A DNA stretch of 64,000 bases from Bacteroidota bacterium (GCA_016718035.1 JADKEK010000001.1:806001-870000), one strand, 5' to 3'. Shown: positions 51,635 through 60,300, counted from the stretch's first letter. Made by a program: numbers and translations. The notes: a model not told the origin generated them from the sequence alone.

Positions 51635-52272
51635 TGGAAAATTTTTCGCTAACATTACTCATCATCATATTAACCTGTATTACATCATTTATGGCGTTTA
51701 ATAATGCAGCGTTAAGAGGTTCGGCATTATTTTATCCGTTTGCGATGGCGAACAGAGGCGAATGGTATCGGTTTTTAACCAGTGGATTTATACATGCCGA
51801 TTTTTTACATCTTGGTGTAAACATGTATGTGTTATATTCATTTGGGGTTATTCTTGAAAAAATGTATTTGCCCTTATTTTTCGGTGATACTGCTAATTTG
51901 GTTTATGTTGGCATTTATTTTTTAGGTATGATTGTATCTGATATTCCTTCTTACATAAAACACCGACGAGATGCAACTTATCGCGGGTTGGGAGCTTCCG
52001 GAGCAGTTGCTGCTGTTTTATTTGCCACTATTTTAATCGGCCCGTTTAATGGCGAAATCGGATTGTTGTTTATTCCCGGATTAGGTATTCCTCCCATTGT
52101 TTTTGGCATACTTTATTTATTTTATTCTGCTTATATGGGACGTGCCGGCAGAGATAATATTAATCACGACGCTCACTTTTATGGTGCTGTTTTCGGATTT
52201 ATATTTCCGGGTATTTTTAAACCGGAACTTTTTTTATTTTTAATCGAACAAATTAAATTTCAATTAGCATGA
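51634..52272 (+). CDS. Rhomboid-family intramembrane serine protease
   Basis: 212 residues with six membrane spans. The catalytic dyad is visible: S122 in RGLGASGAVAAVL and H181 in NINHDAHFYGAVFG. The L1-type element WYRFLTSGFIHADFLHLGVNMYVLYSFG carries the oxyanion-side histidine and asparagine (HLGVNM). Cleaves membrane helices; substrate unknown. Between rlmH (1-base overlap) and threonine aldolase (4-base ATGA overlap). Confidence 0.93.
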   Translation: MENFSLTLLIIILTCITSFMAFNNAALRGSALFYPFAMANRGEWYRFLTSGFIHADFLHLGVNMYVLYSFGVILEKMYLPLFFGDTANLVYVGIYFLGMIVSDIPSYIKHRRDATYRGLGASGAVAAVLFATILIGPFNGEIGLLFIPGLGIPPIVFGILYLFYSAYMGRAGRDNINHDAHFYGAVFGFIFPGIFKPELFLFLIEQIKFQLA

Positions 52273-53288
52273 TTGATTTACGCAGTGATACGGTAACACA
52301 ACCTTCTGCAGCAATGCGCAGTTTTATAATGCAGGCCAAGGTTGGTGATGATGTATTTGGAGAAGACCCAAGTATTAACGAATTAGAAGCAAAAGTTTGT
52401 GCTTTATTTGGTACAGAAGCCGCATTGTTTACACCAACGGCAACCATGTCGAATCAGATAGCATTAAAAATATTGACACACCCGTTGGATGAAATTATAT
52501 GTGACAGAACATCACATATTTACAATTATGAAGTTGGTGGATATGCATTTCATTCAGGTTGTTCAATTCGATATTTAACCGGTGATCGAGGCATTTTTAC
52601 TGCTGAAGATGTATTGCGTAATATAAATCCCGAAGATGTACACAAACCCATTACCCGATTAGTAAGTTTAGAAAACACTTCAAATCGCGGTGGCGGTAAA
52701 ATATATCCTGTTGATGTTATTCAATCCATAAAAAAAGTGTGCGACGAACATCAACTTATGTTGCATTTAGATGGTTCACGATTAATGAATGCCATAGTTG
52801 CTTCCGGCACTAGTCCTAAAGTTTATGGTGAATTATTTGATACCATTACCATATGTTTCAGCAAAGGGTTAGGTTGTCCGATGGGCTCCATTTTAACCGG
52901 TAAAAAAGTCCATTTAGATAAGGCACGACGTGTGCGGAAAGTTTTTGGTGGTGGCATGCGTCAGGCCGGAATTATGGCTGCAGCATGTATTTATAGTTTA
53001 GACAATAATGTAAATCGTTTGGAGCAAGACCATCAGCATGCAAAAACATTGGGCGCGTGTTTAAGTAATTTGTCATATGTGCAGGATTTATTAAGTGTGG
53101 AAACCAATATTGTTATTTTCCGATTAGCTGATGAAATTGTTGATAATCATTTTATTCAACATTTGGCATCACACGACATACATGCATTTACAATTGGCGA
53201 TAATTGGGTTCGTTTTGTTACGCATTTAGACGTAAATACCACACAAATTAATGAGGTTGTTGAAGTGTTACAAAATTATCACACATAA
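52269..53288 (+). CDS. ltaE: Low-specificity L-threonine aldolase
   Basis: PLP enzyme splitting L-threonine (or allo-threonine) into glycine and acetaldehyde. 339 residues. MIDLRSDTVTQPSAAMR at the N-terminus, DDVFGEDPSINELE, LHLDGSRLMNA, and the PLP lysine K199 in CFSKGLGCPMGSIL, all in family order. Third gene of the rlmH-rhomboid-aldolase unit, joined by ATGA overlap. The stop sits inside the A-run of the terminator for the converging gene. Confidence 0.94.
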   Translation: MIDLRSDTVTQPSAAMRSFIMQAKVGDDVFGEDPSINELEAKVCALFGTEAALFTPTATMSNQIALKILTHPLDEIICDRTSHIYNYEVGGYAFHSGCSIRYLTGDRGIFTAEDVLRNINPEDVHKPITRLVSLENTSNRGGGKIYPVDVIQSIKKVCDEHQLMLHLDGSRLMNAIVASGTSPKVYGELFDTITICFSKGLGCPMGSILTGKKVHLDKARRVRKVFGGGMRQAGIMAAACIYSLDNNVNRLEQDHQHAKTLGACLSNLSYVQDLLSVETNIVIFRLADEIVDNHFIQHLASHDIHAFTIGDNWVRFVTHLDVNTTQINEVVEVLQNYHT

Positions 53289-53318
53289 AAAAAGCACCTA
53301 CACAACATGTGCGGTGCT
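53285..53318 (-). terminator. Intrinsic terminator of the DUF937-like gene
   Basis: On the minus strand: stem AGCACC/GGTGCT (53293-53298 with 53313-53318) with a further 4-base-pair stem above a small internal loop, then a T7 run at 53287-53293. Confidence 0.7.
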
Positions 53319-53339
53319 CTGCAAATATAAAAAATAAGG

Positions 53340-53831
53340 TTATTTGATAAGTTGCGTAATAATATTGTTAATCATTTTACTGTTTTGATTATTTCCACCA
53401 AACATACCTAAAATGCTATTTAATAATCCTCCTTTATTTTGGGATAATCCCTGAAGCGCATTATTAATATCAAAACCATTTGTTTTAGCAGCATTTACTT
53501 TGCCGTTCAGCATATTCATAATTATTGGCAATGCCATCACAGCGAGCTGTTGTGCACTTTGACCTGATATATTAAGTTTACTTTGTAATTGATTTACTAC
53601 AGGTCCTTGTAGTTGTTGTAACACATCGTTTTGGTTATCGGTATCAGCACCGGATAACATTTCACGCAAAGAACCCATATTACCTTTTTTTGCTTGCTGC
53701 ATGATAGTATCCACCACTGTTTTAGAAGTAATAGAAGTAATCTGTTTACTATCCACGTCAGTAAGTTCGGGTATATCACGTGATATTCCATCTAAGTGTT
53801 TCTGGGCCATTTCTAATAACTGATTGAGCAT
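53340..53831 (-). CDS. DUF937/YidB-like protein
   Basis: 163 residues from ATG 53831 (MLNQLLEMAQKHLDG). A longer frame to 53879 is rejected because its start would overlap the terminator at 53865-53891. Helical, Gln/Asn-rich, with repeats like GNMGSLREMLSG, PVVNQLQSKLNISGQSAQQLAVMALPIIMNMLNGKV and Gly/Asn-rich turns (GGLLNSILGMFGGNNQNS), the pattern of DUF937/YidB proteins. No signal peptide. Function unknown. Confidence 0.8.
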   Translation of the reverse strand: MLNQLLEMAQKHLDGISRDIPELTDVDSKQITSITSKTVVDTIMQQAKKGNMGSLREMLSGADTDNQNDVLQQLQGPVVNQLQSKLNISGQSAQQLAVMALPIIMNMLNGKVNAAKTNGFDINNALQGLSQNKGGLLNSILGMFGGNNQNSKMINNIITQLIK

Positions 53832-53864
53832 ACCTGGGTTGTTTTTGGTAAATTTATATAAAAA

Positions 53865-53891
53865 AAAACGGAATATCAATAATTCCGTTTT
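53865..53891 (-). terminator. Intrinsic terminator of the M1 peptidase gene
   Basis: Stem AAAACGGAAT/ATTCCGTTTT (53865-53874 with 53882-53891), 7-base loop; on the minus strand it runs into T residues (A-run at 53860-53868). About 45 bases downstream of the M1 gene. Confidence 0.8.
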
Positions 53892-53936
53892 CTTTTATAG
53901 CCACTAAATAGCGGTAAATCAATCAGTTATTGTGTT

Positions 53937-55604
53937 TCAGCTTTTTACCAGCTTTTCGGTAAAATAAAAATGGCGGGTGTCCCATTTAAAGGTTTTTTCG
54001 TCCAATCCTTCAATATTTAGTTGTTGCCAATCTGTAGTTGGGTTAACCCAAACCGGCTTACCCCCTTTGCTGATATACCGAATAGGCATATCGAAACCTG
54101 CAACATCTGCCACCCAGCGGTAGCGCAGTTCTAAACCGTTAGAAGTGCGCTGGTATTTGTATTCCAAAACCGGGATGTCGGCATGTCGAAGGTATTGATC
54201 AAACAATTTGCTAAAATCTTTACCGGCTTTTCGGCTGATATAATTTTCGATTTGTGCTGTAGTAACAGTTTGTTTGGCAAAATCCTTTTGGATACCAAGA
54301 ATGATATTCCACCATAAGGGGTCATTATTCACCTGATAACGAAGGGTATTAAGAAAAACTGCACCTTTTTGATACATATCACCGCTGCCTTCATTGTTGA
54401 CATTATAAATACCGATGATGGGTTTATCGTTGCTAATATTGCGTTTTGAGGCATTGATATAATCCAGCGCCTTTTCATTGCCGTATAAACATTCCACATA
54501 AATACTTTCAGAATAGGTGCAAAAACCTTCGTGTATCCACATATCAGCCAAATCTTTCATGCTGACGTTGTTCCCCCACCATTCATGGCCTGTTTCATGG
54601 ATGATGATATAATCGAAATCCATCCCAATTCCGGAGTAGTCAAAACCCAAATAGCCTGTCTGATATTTATTGCCATAAGCGATAACGCCTTGGTGTTCCA
54701 TACCTAAATACGGTGTTTCTACCATTGCATAACCGTCTTTATAAAACGGATAAGGACCTAAATATTTTTCATAACAAGCCATCATTGGTTTAACTTGTTC
54801 AAACTGTTTTTTAGCAATTTCAAGGTTATAATCCAACACATAATAATCCAGCGCCAAATCTTTACCATTTGCTTGCTTATATACATCGCCGAAATGAGTG
54901 TATTTACCAATGTTTAACGAGACATTGTAATTATTAATCGGGTAACTCACCTTCCAGCTATACTTCATTTTATTCTCTGCTAATTGCTCCGTAGCAATCA
55001 GGTTACCATTGGCAACACACATTAAATCCAAGGGAACAATACCGTTAATCATCATACTATCAGGTTCATCACTAAGGTGGTCCTTATTTGGCCACCAAAC
55101 ACTTGCGCCAAGTCCTTCGCAGGAAATGCCCACCCAGGGATTGCCATTCATGTCCGTATCAAATGAAAAACCACCATCCCAAGGCGCATTTTTAGCAATT
55201 TGCGGAAAACCATCGTATGCTACATTTATCATTTCTTTTGCTCCTTTTTTGATGGTAGAAGGAAATTGCACAAAAACGGCATCATACTGGCGTTTAAATT
55301 CCAATGATTTACCATTCCAGGTGATTGAGCTGATATTGAGATTCTGAAACAGGTCGATTTGTAATTTAGTAAAATCCTCAACCGCAGTAAAATATATGGC
55401 ATTAGACCCATTAATGGATTTAGCACCAATATTAACATCCACCGTAAGATCATAATAAGTAACATCAAAACAAGTTCGTTCCGGTCGCAGCGCTCCTCTA
55501 AGTGTGTCCTTTTGGGTAAACGATACCTGGTTGTCCATCAACTGGCCAAATAAATGGGTATTAGCAATCAAAATGACAGCCGAAATGGCAATAAATCTCC
55601 TCAT
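53937..55604 (-). CDS. Secreted M1-family metallopeptidase
   Basis: 555 residues from ATG 55604 (MRRFIAISAVILIANTHLFGQ signal peptide); an ATG 21 bases upstream is weaker. Gluzincin zinc site HETGHEWWGN with the third ligand in WIHEGF: HExxH at about 336-340 and Glu 359 (HExxH-18-E). The exopeptidase loop reads GMEHQGVIAYG where classical aminopeptidase N has GAMEN. Domains: N-terminal beta-saddle (about 40-235), thermolysin-like catalytic (about 236-470), short C-terminal beta part. No sorting tail, so periplasmic or membrane-associated. Single-gene unit with a terminator. Confidence 0.93.
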   Translation of the reverse strand: MRRFIAISAVILIANTHLFGQLMDNQVSFTQKDTLRGALRPERTCFDVTYYDLTVDVNIGAKSINGSNAIYFTAVEDFTKLQIDLFQNLNISSITWNGKSLEFKRQYDAVFVQFPSTIKKGAKEMINVAYDGFPQIAKNAPWDGGFSFDTDMNGNPWVGISCEGLGASVWWPNKDHLSDEPDSMMINGIVPLDLMCVANGNLIATEQLAENKMKYSWKVSYPINNYNVSLNIGKYTHFGDVYKQANGKDLALDYYVLDYNLEIAKKQFEQVKPMMACYEKYLGPYPFYKDGYAMVETPYLGMEHQGVIAYGNKYQTGYLGFDYSGIGMDFDYIIIHETGHEWWGNNVSMKDLADMWIHEGFCTYSESIYVECLYGNEKALDYINASKRNISNDKPIIGIYNVNNEGSGDMYQKGAVFLNTLRYQVNNDPLWWNIILGIQKDFAKQTVTTAQIENYISRKAGKDFSKLFDQYLRHADIPVLEYKYQRTSNGLELRYRWVADVAGFDMPIRYISKGGKPVWVNPTTDWQQLNIEGLDEKTFKWDTRHFYFTEKLVKS

Positions 55605-55669
55605 AGGTTTTGGTTCTTGATACAATGATAAATGGTTTTTGATAGGTAAACTGCGTTTGTTAACCCGTT

Positions 55670-55828
55670 TTAACGAAATTTATCACTAAAAGCGGATTTT
55701 CTGCTGCGTTTAACCTGCTCGTATACAAACCTTACACCAAACTGACCCTCAGTGTTGTATCTCCTGCCCAATAACAATGTCATACTCAGGTAAAACTCTC
55801 TAACCTGTTGGGTTTCAATGCGAAACAT
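55670..55828 (-). CDS. Possible small basic protein, 52 residues
   Basis: An open frame from ATG 55828 to a stop at 55670-55672, in the gap upstream of the M1 peptidase gene and on the same strand. The product begins MFRIETQQVREFYLSMTLLLG and ends in a basic tail (VKRSRKSAFSDKFR). Its amino acid mix looks like a real protein and unlike the translations of the other AT-rich gaps, and the local DNA is less AT-rich. It could be a short gene or the remnant of a larger one. No family recognised; no strong ribosome site. Confidence 0.35.
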   Translation of the reverse strand: MFRIETQQVREFYLSMTLLLGRRYNTEGQFGVRFVYEQVKRSRKSAFSDKFR

Positions 55829-55897
55829 TCGAATAAAAAAATGTTACATTTGGGAAAAATTAATACTTTAAGCAATGGTGCAGTTATAGTTTGATTG

Positions 55898-55915
55898 TTG
55901 AAACATTAATTTCAA
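55898..55915. promoter_or_regulatory. Inverted repeat, possible operator
   Basis: TTGAAA (55898-55903) and TTTCAA (55910-55915) with a 6-base spacer, about 90 bases before the operon start at 56004. Could bind a dimeric regulator; may be chance in AT-rich DNA. Confidence 0.25.
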
Positions 55916-56003
55916 ATGCTCGTAAAAGCCGTTAATTTTACCGAAGTAACAATTAATTTACACTTAGTTAAACTTAAATTAACCTAATCTGTCCAACACT
56001 TAT

Positions 56004-56411
56004 ATGAAAATAAAACTCCTCGCTTTATTGCCAATTAGTTTTGCGGCAATAGTAATTTTTGCATTCAGCGGCTGCACAAGTTTACCCGGAGATGGTGGTA
56101 CTTCGACGATAACCGGAAAAATATACACTGAGTTATACAATGAATCGGGCACCTTGTATCAGGAGTATTATTCACCGGACGAAAAAGTATTTATTGTGTA
56201 TGGCGATAACACCGCATTTGATGATGAGGTAAGTACTGCTTATGATGGCACCTACAAATTTGAATATTTACGCAAAGGCCTTTATACCATTTATGTATAT
56301 TCAGATTGTATACTTTGCCCGGGTGCAACAGAGGCTAAAATAGTGGAAGTTGAAATAAAAGACAACAATTCAGTTGTTGAATTAGCTGATATCATTATAG
56401 AAAAAAGATAA
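56004..56411 (+). CDS. Small lipoprotein with a carboxypeptidase-regulatory-like domain
   Basis: 135 residues. Lipoprotein signal ending AFAFSGC-type (VIFAFSGCTSLPG, lipid on Cys near residue 24), then one beta-sandwich of about 100 residues (STITGKIYTELYNESGTLYQEYYSPDEKVFIVYG, AYDGTYKFEYLRKGLYTIYVYS) like the CarboxypepD_reg/SdrD_B fold. First gene of a tight five-gene unit (no gap to the VTC gene). Likely an outer-membrane or periplasm-facing lipid-anchored partner of the proteins that follow; role unknown. Confidence 0.8.
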   Translation: MKIKLLALLPISFAAIVIFAFSGCTSLPGDGGTSTITGKIYTELYNESGTLYQEYYSPDEKVFIVYGDNTAFDDEVSTAYDGTYKFEYLRKGLYTIYVYSDCILCPGATEAKIVEVEIKDNNSVVELADIIIEKR

Positions 56412-57164
56412 GTGAGCAGTTTACCCGAAATACTAAACAACTTCTCTCCCATTACATTAGCCGAAATGGAGAATGTAGAGTTAATGAATCGAAAAGATAT
56501 GAAATATTTTTTCGACCGGAATAAACTACCGGAAATACTTGAGCAAATGTCGGCAGATTATAAGGTTTTAGATATCAACGGCACTCGTTTATTTAATTAC
56601 CGCAATATCTATTTTGATACTAAGGATTTTTTCTTTTATACACAACATCATAATAAACGAGTAAATCGATATAAAATTCGCATTAGACAATATGTAGAAA
56701 GTAATATCAATTTTTTAGAAGTAAAGTTTAAAACCAATACAAAACGCACATTAAAATCCAGGATTAAAATACCGGAATTTACAGAGGTGTTTTCAGATAA
56801 GGCGAAAGAATTTATTTTACAACACACGCCATTTAACCCTGAAGATTTAGTCCCTACCTTGCGCAACGATTTTAAACGTTTTACCCTGGTAAGTAAAAAG
56901 CTCAACGAGCGGGCAACAATTGATACGGATTTAGAATTAGAAGTGCCAGGCAACAAAAGGCATTTCAGCAACCTGTGTATTGCCGAGCTCAAAATTGACG
57001 GTTCATCATCAGGCTCAAAATTCAAAGTAGTTATGCGCGACAACTTATGTCCGGAAGTGCGCATAAGCAAGTATAGTGTGGGAGCTGCTTTTATGTATGA
57101 TGAATTAAAACAGAACAACTTCAAATTTAAAAAACTACAAATAAACAGAATCGAAAATGCTTAA
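56412..57164 (+). CDS. VTC-domain (polyphosphate polymerase-like) protein
   Basis: 250 residues, GTG start at the base after the previous stop. The VTC tunnel fold is visible: ELMNRKDMKYFFDRNKLPEIL with the basic/substrate RKD-K, YRNIYFDTKDFFFYTQHHN, NRYKIRIRQYVESNINFLEVKFKTN and the C-terminal CIAELKIDGSSSGSKFK. These acidic and basic tunnel residues bind nucleotide triphosphate and metal in yeast Vtc4. Not a membrane protein. Overlaps the DUF4956 membrane gene by 8 bases, a pairing known from other bacteria. Whether it makes polyphosphate or another phosphate polymer is not shown. Confidence 0.88.
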   Translation: MSSLPEILNNFSPITLAEMENVELMNRKDMKYFFDRNKLPEILEQMSADYKVLDINGTRLFNYRNIYFDTKDFFFYTQHHNKRVNRYKIRIRQYVESNINFLEVKFKTNTKRTLKSRIKIPEFTEVFSDKAKEFILQHTPFNPEDLVPTLRNDFKRFTLVSKKLNERATIDTDLELEVPGNKRHFSNLCIAELKIDGSSSGSKFKVVMRDNLCPEVRISKYSVGAAFMYDELKQNNFKFKKLQINRIENA

Positions 57165-57843
57165 TTTACTCCTACAAGACGGTGATGAATCGGTGCGATT
57201 TATCGACTTGAAACTATTTGATGCAGAGGATTTCACCGACCTCATATTGCGCTCATTATTTAACTTCATTATTGTTTTTATTCTGGTAAAATTTATTTAC
57301 CGAAGCGATAAAAAGAATAAAAACTATGCATTTAGTTTCTATTTGTTTAGTATGATTATTTTCTTTTTATGTTATTTATTATCGGGTATTAAACTGGAAA
57401 TGGGTTTCGCATTTGGTTTGTTTGCCATATTTTCGATTCTGCGTTACCGAACCATTAGTATTCCGATGAAGGAGATGACTTACTTATTTATGGTAATTGC
57501 TATTGCGGTAATCAACGCATTAACAACCAAAAAAGTAAGTTTTATGGAATTGTTATTCACTAACGTATCACTTATTGCTGCTTCATATTTCTTAGAACGT
57601 TTATGGTATAAAGAAGGTTTGAGTGAACAAACTATCGAATACGAAAAAATTGAAAATATTAAACCTGAACGCAGAGCAATTTTAATTGCCGATTTAAAAG
57701 AAAGAACTGGTTTGGATATTCGTTCAGCGGAGATTTTAACTACAGACTTTTTACGTGATATGGCACGTGTTCGGGTTTATTATAAAGCAAGTGCGCAATC
57801 GAACGATGATGATAGTGCTATGGATGACGATGATGATGATTAA
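57157..57843 (+). CDS. DUF4956 membrane protein
   Basis: 228 residues with four membrane spans (about 32-50, 60-80, 84-103, 109-145), the central FAIFSILRYRTISIPMKEMTYLF loop conserved in DUF4956, a soluble C-terminal domain (about 150-215; RRAILIADLKERTGLDIRSAEILTTDFLRD) and an acidic tail of Asp codons. It is the standard partner of bacterial VTC-domain proteins, so it may hold the polymerase at the membrane or form a channel for its product. The final GAT codons overlap the start of the next gene. Confidence 0.88.
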   Translation: MLNLLLQDGDESVRFIDLKLFDAEDFTDLILRSLFNFIIVFILVKFIYRSDKKNKNYAFSFYLFSMIIFFLCYLLSGIKLEMGFAFGLFAIFSILRYRTISIPMKEMTYLFMVIAIAVINALTTKKVSFMELLFTNVSLIAASYFLERLWYKEGLSEQTIEYEKIENIKPERRAILIADLKERTGLDIRSAEILTTDFLRDMARVRVYYKASAQSNDDDSAMDDDDDD

Positions 57844-58474
57844 AAAAATAACCATATTATCATTTTTATGTTGTGTATGCTTTTCGAGTATGCTCTTTGC
57901 TCAGCATACAGATGGAGGTGTATGGATGAGTGTTGGTGTAAGTCATGAACCTGTTGCTGATTTTACTATTGATGTGAATGAAGAAATTCGGTATAATGTT
58001 TCTGTAGCAGAATTATATCAAATCAATACCAATATTGGTGTTGATTACAAATTATCTAAAAAATTCAAAACAGGATTCGACTATCGTTATTCAGTGCGAG
58101 ACGGACGCAATACCAATCGTTTTGGATGGGGTATTAGTTATAAAGAAGGCATGCAGGATTTCGATTTAAGTTTGCGTAGCAAGTTTCAATATAGTCCGGT
58201 TCCCGATGGCGCAGAAGGAACGTCCTGGAGAAATAAAGCTGCATTATCCTACCAAATTAATAAAGATTTTAGTCCGTTTGTTTCAGGCGAGTTGTTTTAC
58301 AGCATGAGCAATGAAATTGACCAATTAGACAATTATCGTGTTGAAGCAGGATTGGACTATGGACCCAACAAACATCATGATTTTACCATTTCATGGTTAT
58401 ACGATGTTGAGTTTAATGTGAACAATCCGGATAAAATGCAGGTTATTACATTTGGCTATAAACACTCTTTTTAA
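57836..58474 (+). CDS. DUF2490 outer-membrane beta-barrel protein
   Basis: 212 residues from ATG 57836 (MIKKITILSFLCCVCFSSMLFAQ signal peptide), 8-base overlap with the preceding gene; the open frame to 57755 is not used. The mature part is a series of amphipathic strands (KKFKTGFDYRYSVRDG, RFGWGISYKEGMQDFDLSLRSKFQYS, FSPFVSGELFYSM, NYRVEAGLDYG) ending in HSF, as outer-membrane barrels do. DUF2490 is a small barrel of unknown function. Here it completes an inner-membrane-to-outer-membrane set with VTC and DUF4956. Confidence 0.88.
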   Translation: MIKKITILSFLCCVCFSSMLFAQHTDGGVWMSVGVSHEPVADFTIDVNEEIRYNVSVAELYQINTNIGVDYKLSKKFKTGFDYRYSVRDGRNTNRFGWGISYKEGMQDFDLSLRSKFQYSPVPDGAEGTSWRNKAALSYQINKDFSPFVSGELFYSMSNEIDQLDNYRVEAGLDYGPNKHHDFTISWLYDVEFNVNNPDKMQVITFGYKHSF

Positions 58475-58809
58475 TGAAATATTGCATTGGGTTATTTTTT
58501 GTAATGCTGGTTGTTGTTAAACAATCAAATGCCCAATTTGTGGCTGACAAGGCCATACCATCAAACCTTGAGTTGAATGTTAATGTAGATGTCGTTAATC
58601 TGACCATTATTACAAAACCTGTTTACAAAGGGCAAAATTCCAATCATTCAAAACAAGTGAAATGGTTGAACTCAGCAATATTGCACAGGGAACTCAATGA
58701 TTATTATTACACAGTCACTTTGCCTGCATATGTTCAGGGGAAATTTTGTGATTTTGAGGATGCCATTAACAAAGGAAACCCTTTTCGTGTCGACTTTAGC
58801 GTAAAATAA
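58474..58809 (+). CDS. Small secreted protein, unknown, last gene of the VTC operon
   Basis: 111 residues with a signal peptide (MKYCIGLFFVMLVVVKQSNAQ) and a short soluble body (NLELNVNVDVVNLTIITKPVYKG, YYYTVTLPAYVQGKFCDFEDAINKG). Starts on the last base of the DUF2490 gene (TAATG), so it is the fifth member of the operon. No family recognised. Probably periplasmic. I do not see a lipobox or sorting tail. Confidence 0.75.
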   Translation: MKYCIGLFFVMLVVVKQSNAQFVADKAIPSNLELNVNVDVVNLTIITKPVYKGQNSNHSKQVKWLNSAILHRELNDYYYTVTLPAYVQGKFCDFEDAINKGNPFRVDFSVK

Positions 58810-58850
58810 AGTTGATGACCTTAATCATATTTAGTGTTACCTGCATTGGT

Positions 58851-58858
58851 TAACTTTG
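58851..58858 (+). promoter_or_regulatory. -7 promoter element TAACTTTG for hemF
   Basis: Perfect TAnnTTTG match (same eight bases as the mdh promoter), 28 bases before the hemF ATG. No clear -33 TTG. Confidence 0.5.
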
Positions 58859-58886
58859 TTATAATCATTTTATAAATACGGCAATT

Positions 58887-59795
58887 ATGAAAACATTAGA
58901 TCGTTTTGTTATTACCGATTGGTTTATGCATTTGCAGGATAGAATCTGCCAGGCTATAGAAAAAACCGATGGTAAAGGTGTGTTTGAAGAAGAGCTGTGG
59001 CAGCGTCCCGGCGGAGGTGGCGGAAGAACACGTATTATTCAAAATGCCAATATTATAGAAAAAGGTGGTGTTAATTTTTCGCAAGTACATGGGATTTTAC
59101 CTGAAAAAATTGCGCAACAATTACAAGTAAAAGGACATGATTTTTTTGCAACAGGAGTTTCCATTGTAATGCATCCTTTTAGTCCGCTGGTGCCAATAAT
59201 TCACATGAATGTCCGTTATTTTGAAGTTAGTTCAGGCGAACAATGGTTTGGAGGCGGAATTGATTTAACTCCAATATATGTTGATCCAGCACAAGCACAA
59301 TATTTTCATCAGCAAATAAAACATACCTGCGATTTGCATGATCATACCTATTACGAAACATTTAAAAAATGGGCCGACGATTATTTCTTTATTAAACATA
59401 GAAATGAAACACGCGGCGTTGGAGGTGTGTTTTTCGACAGACTAGGTGCAACAGCAGATATTTCGCTTTATCAACGGTTTGAATTTGTTAAAGATATTGG
59501 CAATATTTTCGCTCCTATTTACACTAAATTCATGGAGGAAAATAAAGATATTTCTTACGGCAAAGGCGAAAAACAATTTCAGGCAATTAGAAGAGGAAGA
59601 TATGTTGAGTTTAACCTGGTTTACGATAAGGGAACAAAATTTGGTTTAGACACCGATGGCAGAACAGAGTCGATTTTAATGAGTATGCCGCCTGATGCCA
59701 ATTGGTTATACAATTATCAACCATTGCCCGGTAGCAAAGAAGCTGCAACATTAGCTTATTTGCGCAAAGATGTTGACTGGATTGGTGTCGCTTAA
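58887..59795 (+). CDS. hemF: Oxygen-dependent coproporphyrinogen III oxidase
   Basis: Haem biosynthesis enzyme that converts coproporphyrinogen III to protoporphyrinogen IX using O2. 302 residues. Motifs: ELWQRPGGGGGRTRII, VSIVMHPFSPLVPIIHMNVRYFE, WFGGGIDLTPIYV and RGVGGVFFDRLGA, then RRGRYVEFNLVYDKGTKFGL and the late SILMSMPP. The O2 dependence points to an organism that lives with oxygen. Single-gene unit with its own promoter box; converges on the lipoprotein gene with a 16-base gap and no clear terminator. Confidence 0.96.
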   Translation: MKTLDRFVITDWFMHLQDRICQAIEKTDGKGVFEEELWQRPGGGGGRTRIIQNANIIEKGGVNFSQVHGILPEKIAQQLQVKGHDFFATGVSIVMHPFSPLVPIIHMNVRYFEVSSGEQWFGGGIDLTPIYVDPAQAQYFHQQIKHTCDLHDHTYYETFKKWADDYFFIKHRNETRGVGGVFFDRLGATADISLYQRFEFVKDIGNIFAPIYTKFMEENKDISYGKGEKQFQAIRRGRYVEFNLVYDKGTKFGLDTDGRTESILMSMPPDANWLYNYQPLPGSKEAATLAYLRKDVDWIGVA

Positions 59796-59811
59796 ATGCT
59801 TATTTGGGTAT

Positions 59812-60258
59812 TCAATTACAATTTAAAAATATCATATTGGTAGAGTCGACATTACTTTCATGTCCGGCTCTGTCAACAATGTATATTTTGTAATAGAAGC
59901 TATCAATTGGGTCATCGTCGTTGATACAGAATGAAATAGGGTAAAATGTGGTGATTGTCCCTGAAATAGCTTTGCTATTCCCTTGAATGGCAATCATCGG
60001 TATTTTAAAAGGCACTTGATAACCGGGAACCCTGCTATCTTCCCAATACATATTGACGCTGTCATCGCTGCCCAAATCGCCATCACCATCTTCAAAATAG
60101 ATAACAACACTAAGGCTGTCTTCGTCCAATTCATCAAAGGTATTAGCGTTCATGCTGACAAATTCGATACGTGGTTCTATAGGATAATCAGGTGGCTTAA
60201 CACAGGAAGCCACAAAGAAAATGATTATCAGAATTAGGAAGCTGTAGCGATGCATCAT
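59812..60258 (-). CDS. Small lipoprotein, unknown
   Basis: 148 residues from ATG 60258 (MMHRYSFLILIIIFFVASC, lipid on Cys near residue 19). A longer frame to 60351 would overlap the divergent next gene and is rejected. The mature part has a Pro-rich start (VKPPDYPIEPRIEFVSMN) and beta strands with EDGDGDLGSDD, which looks like a calcium-binding loop, and ends DSTNMIFLNCN with a second Cys. No family recognised. Confidence 0.78.
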   Translation of the reverse strand: MMHRYSFLILIIIFFVASCVKPPDYPIEPRIEFVSMNANTFDELDEDSLSVVIYFEDGDGDLGSDDSVNMYWEDSRVPGYQVPFKIPMIAIQGNSKAISGTITTFYPISFCINDDDPIDSFYYKIYIVDRAGHESNVDSTNMIFLNCN

Positions 60259-60300
60259 ATTTTTACATTTCAAAATTACATATAAATTAACTCTAAACCA

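Larger units (their letters stand above)
55605..56003. other. 399-base gap before the VTC operon
   Basis: Contains the possible 52-residue minus-strand gene listed separately (55670-55828), and a perfect inverted repeat TTGAAA-N6-TTTCAA at 55898-55915 that could be an operator. No RNA gene or clear TAnnTTTG box upstream of 56004 seen. Confidence 0.4.

Noticed and set aside
53832..53879. Longer N-terminus for the DUF937-like protein
   Set aside because: The segment overlaps the terminator hairpin of the upstream M1 gene and translates to an unlikely leader.
57755..57835. Longer N-terminus for the DUF2490 protein
   Set aside because: It would overlap the DUF4956 coding region by 89 bases and bury the signal peptide that starts at ATG 57836.
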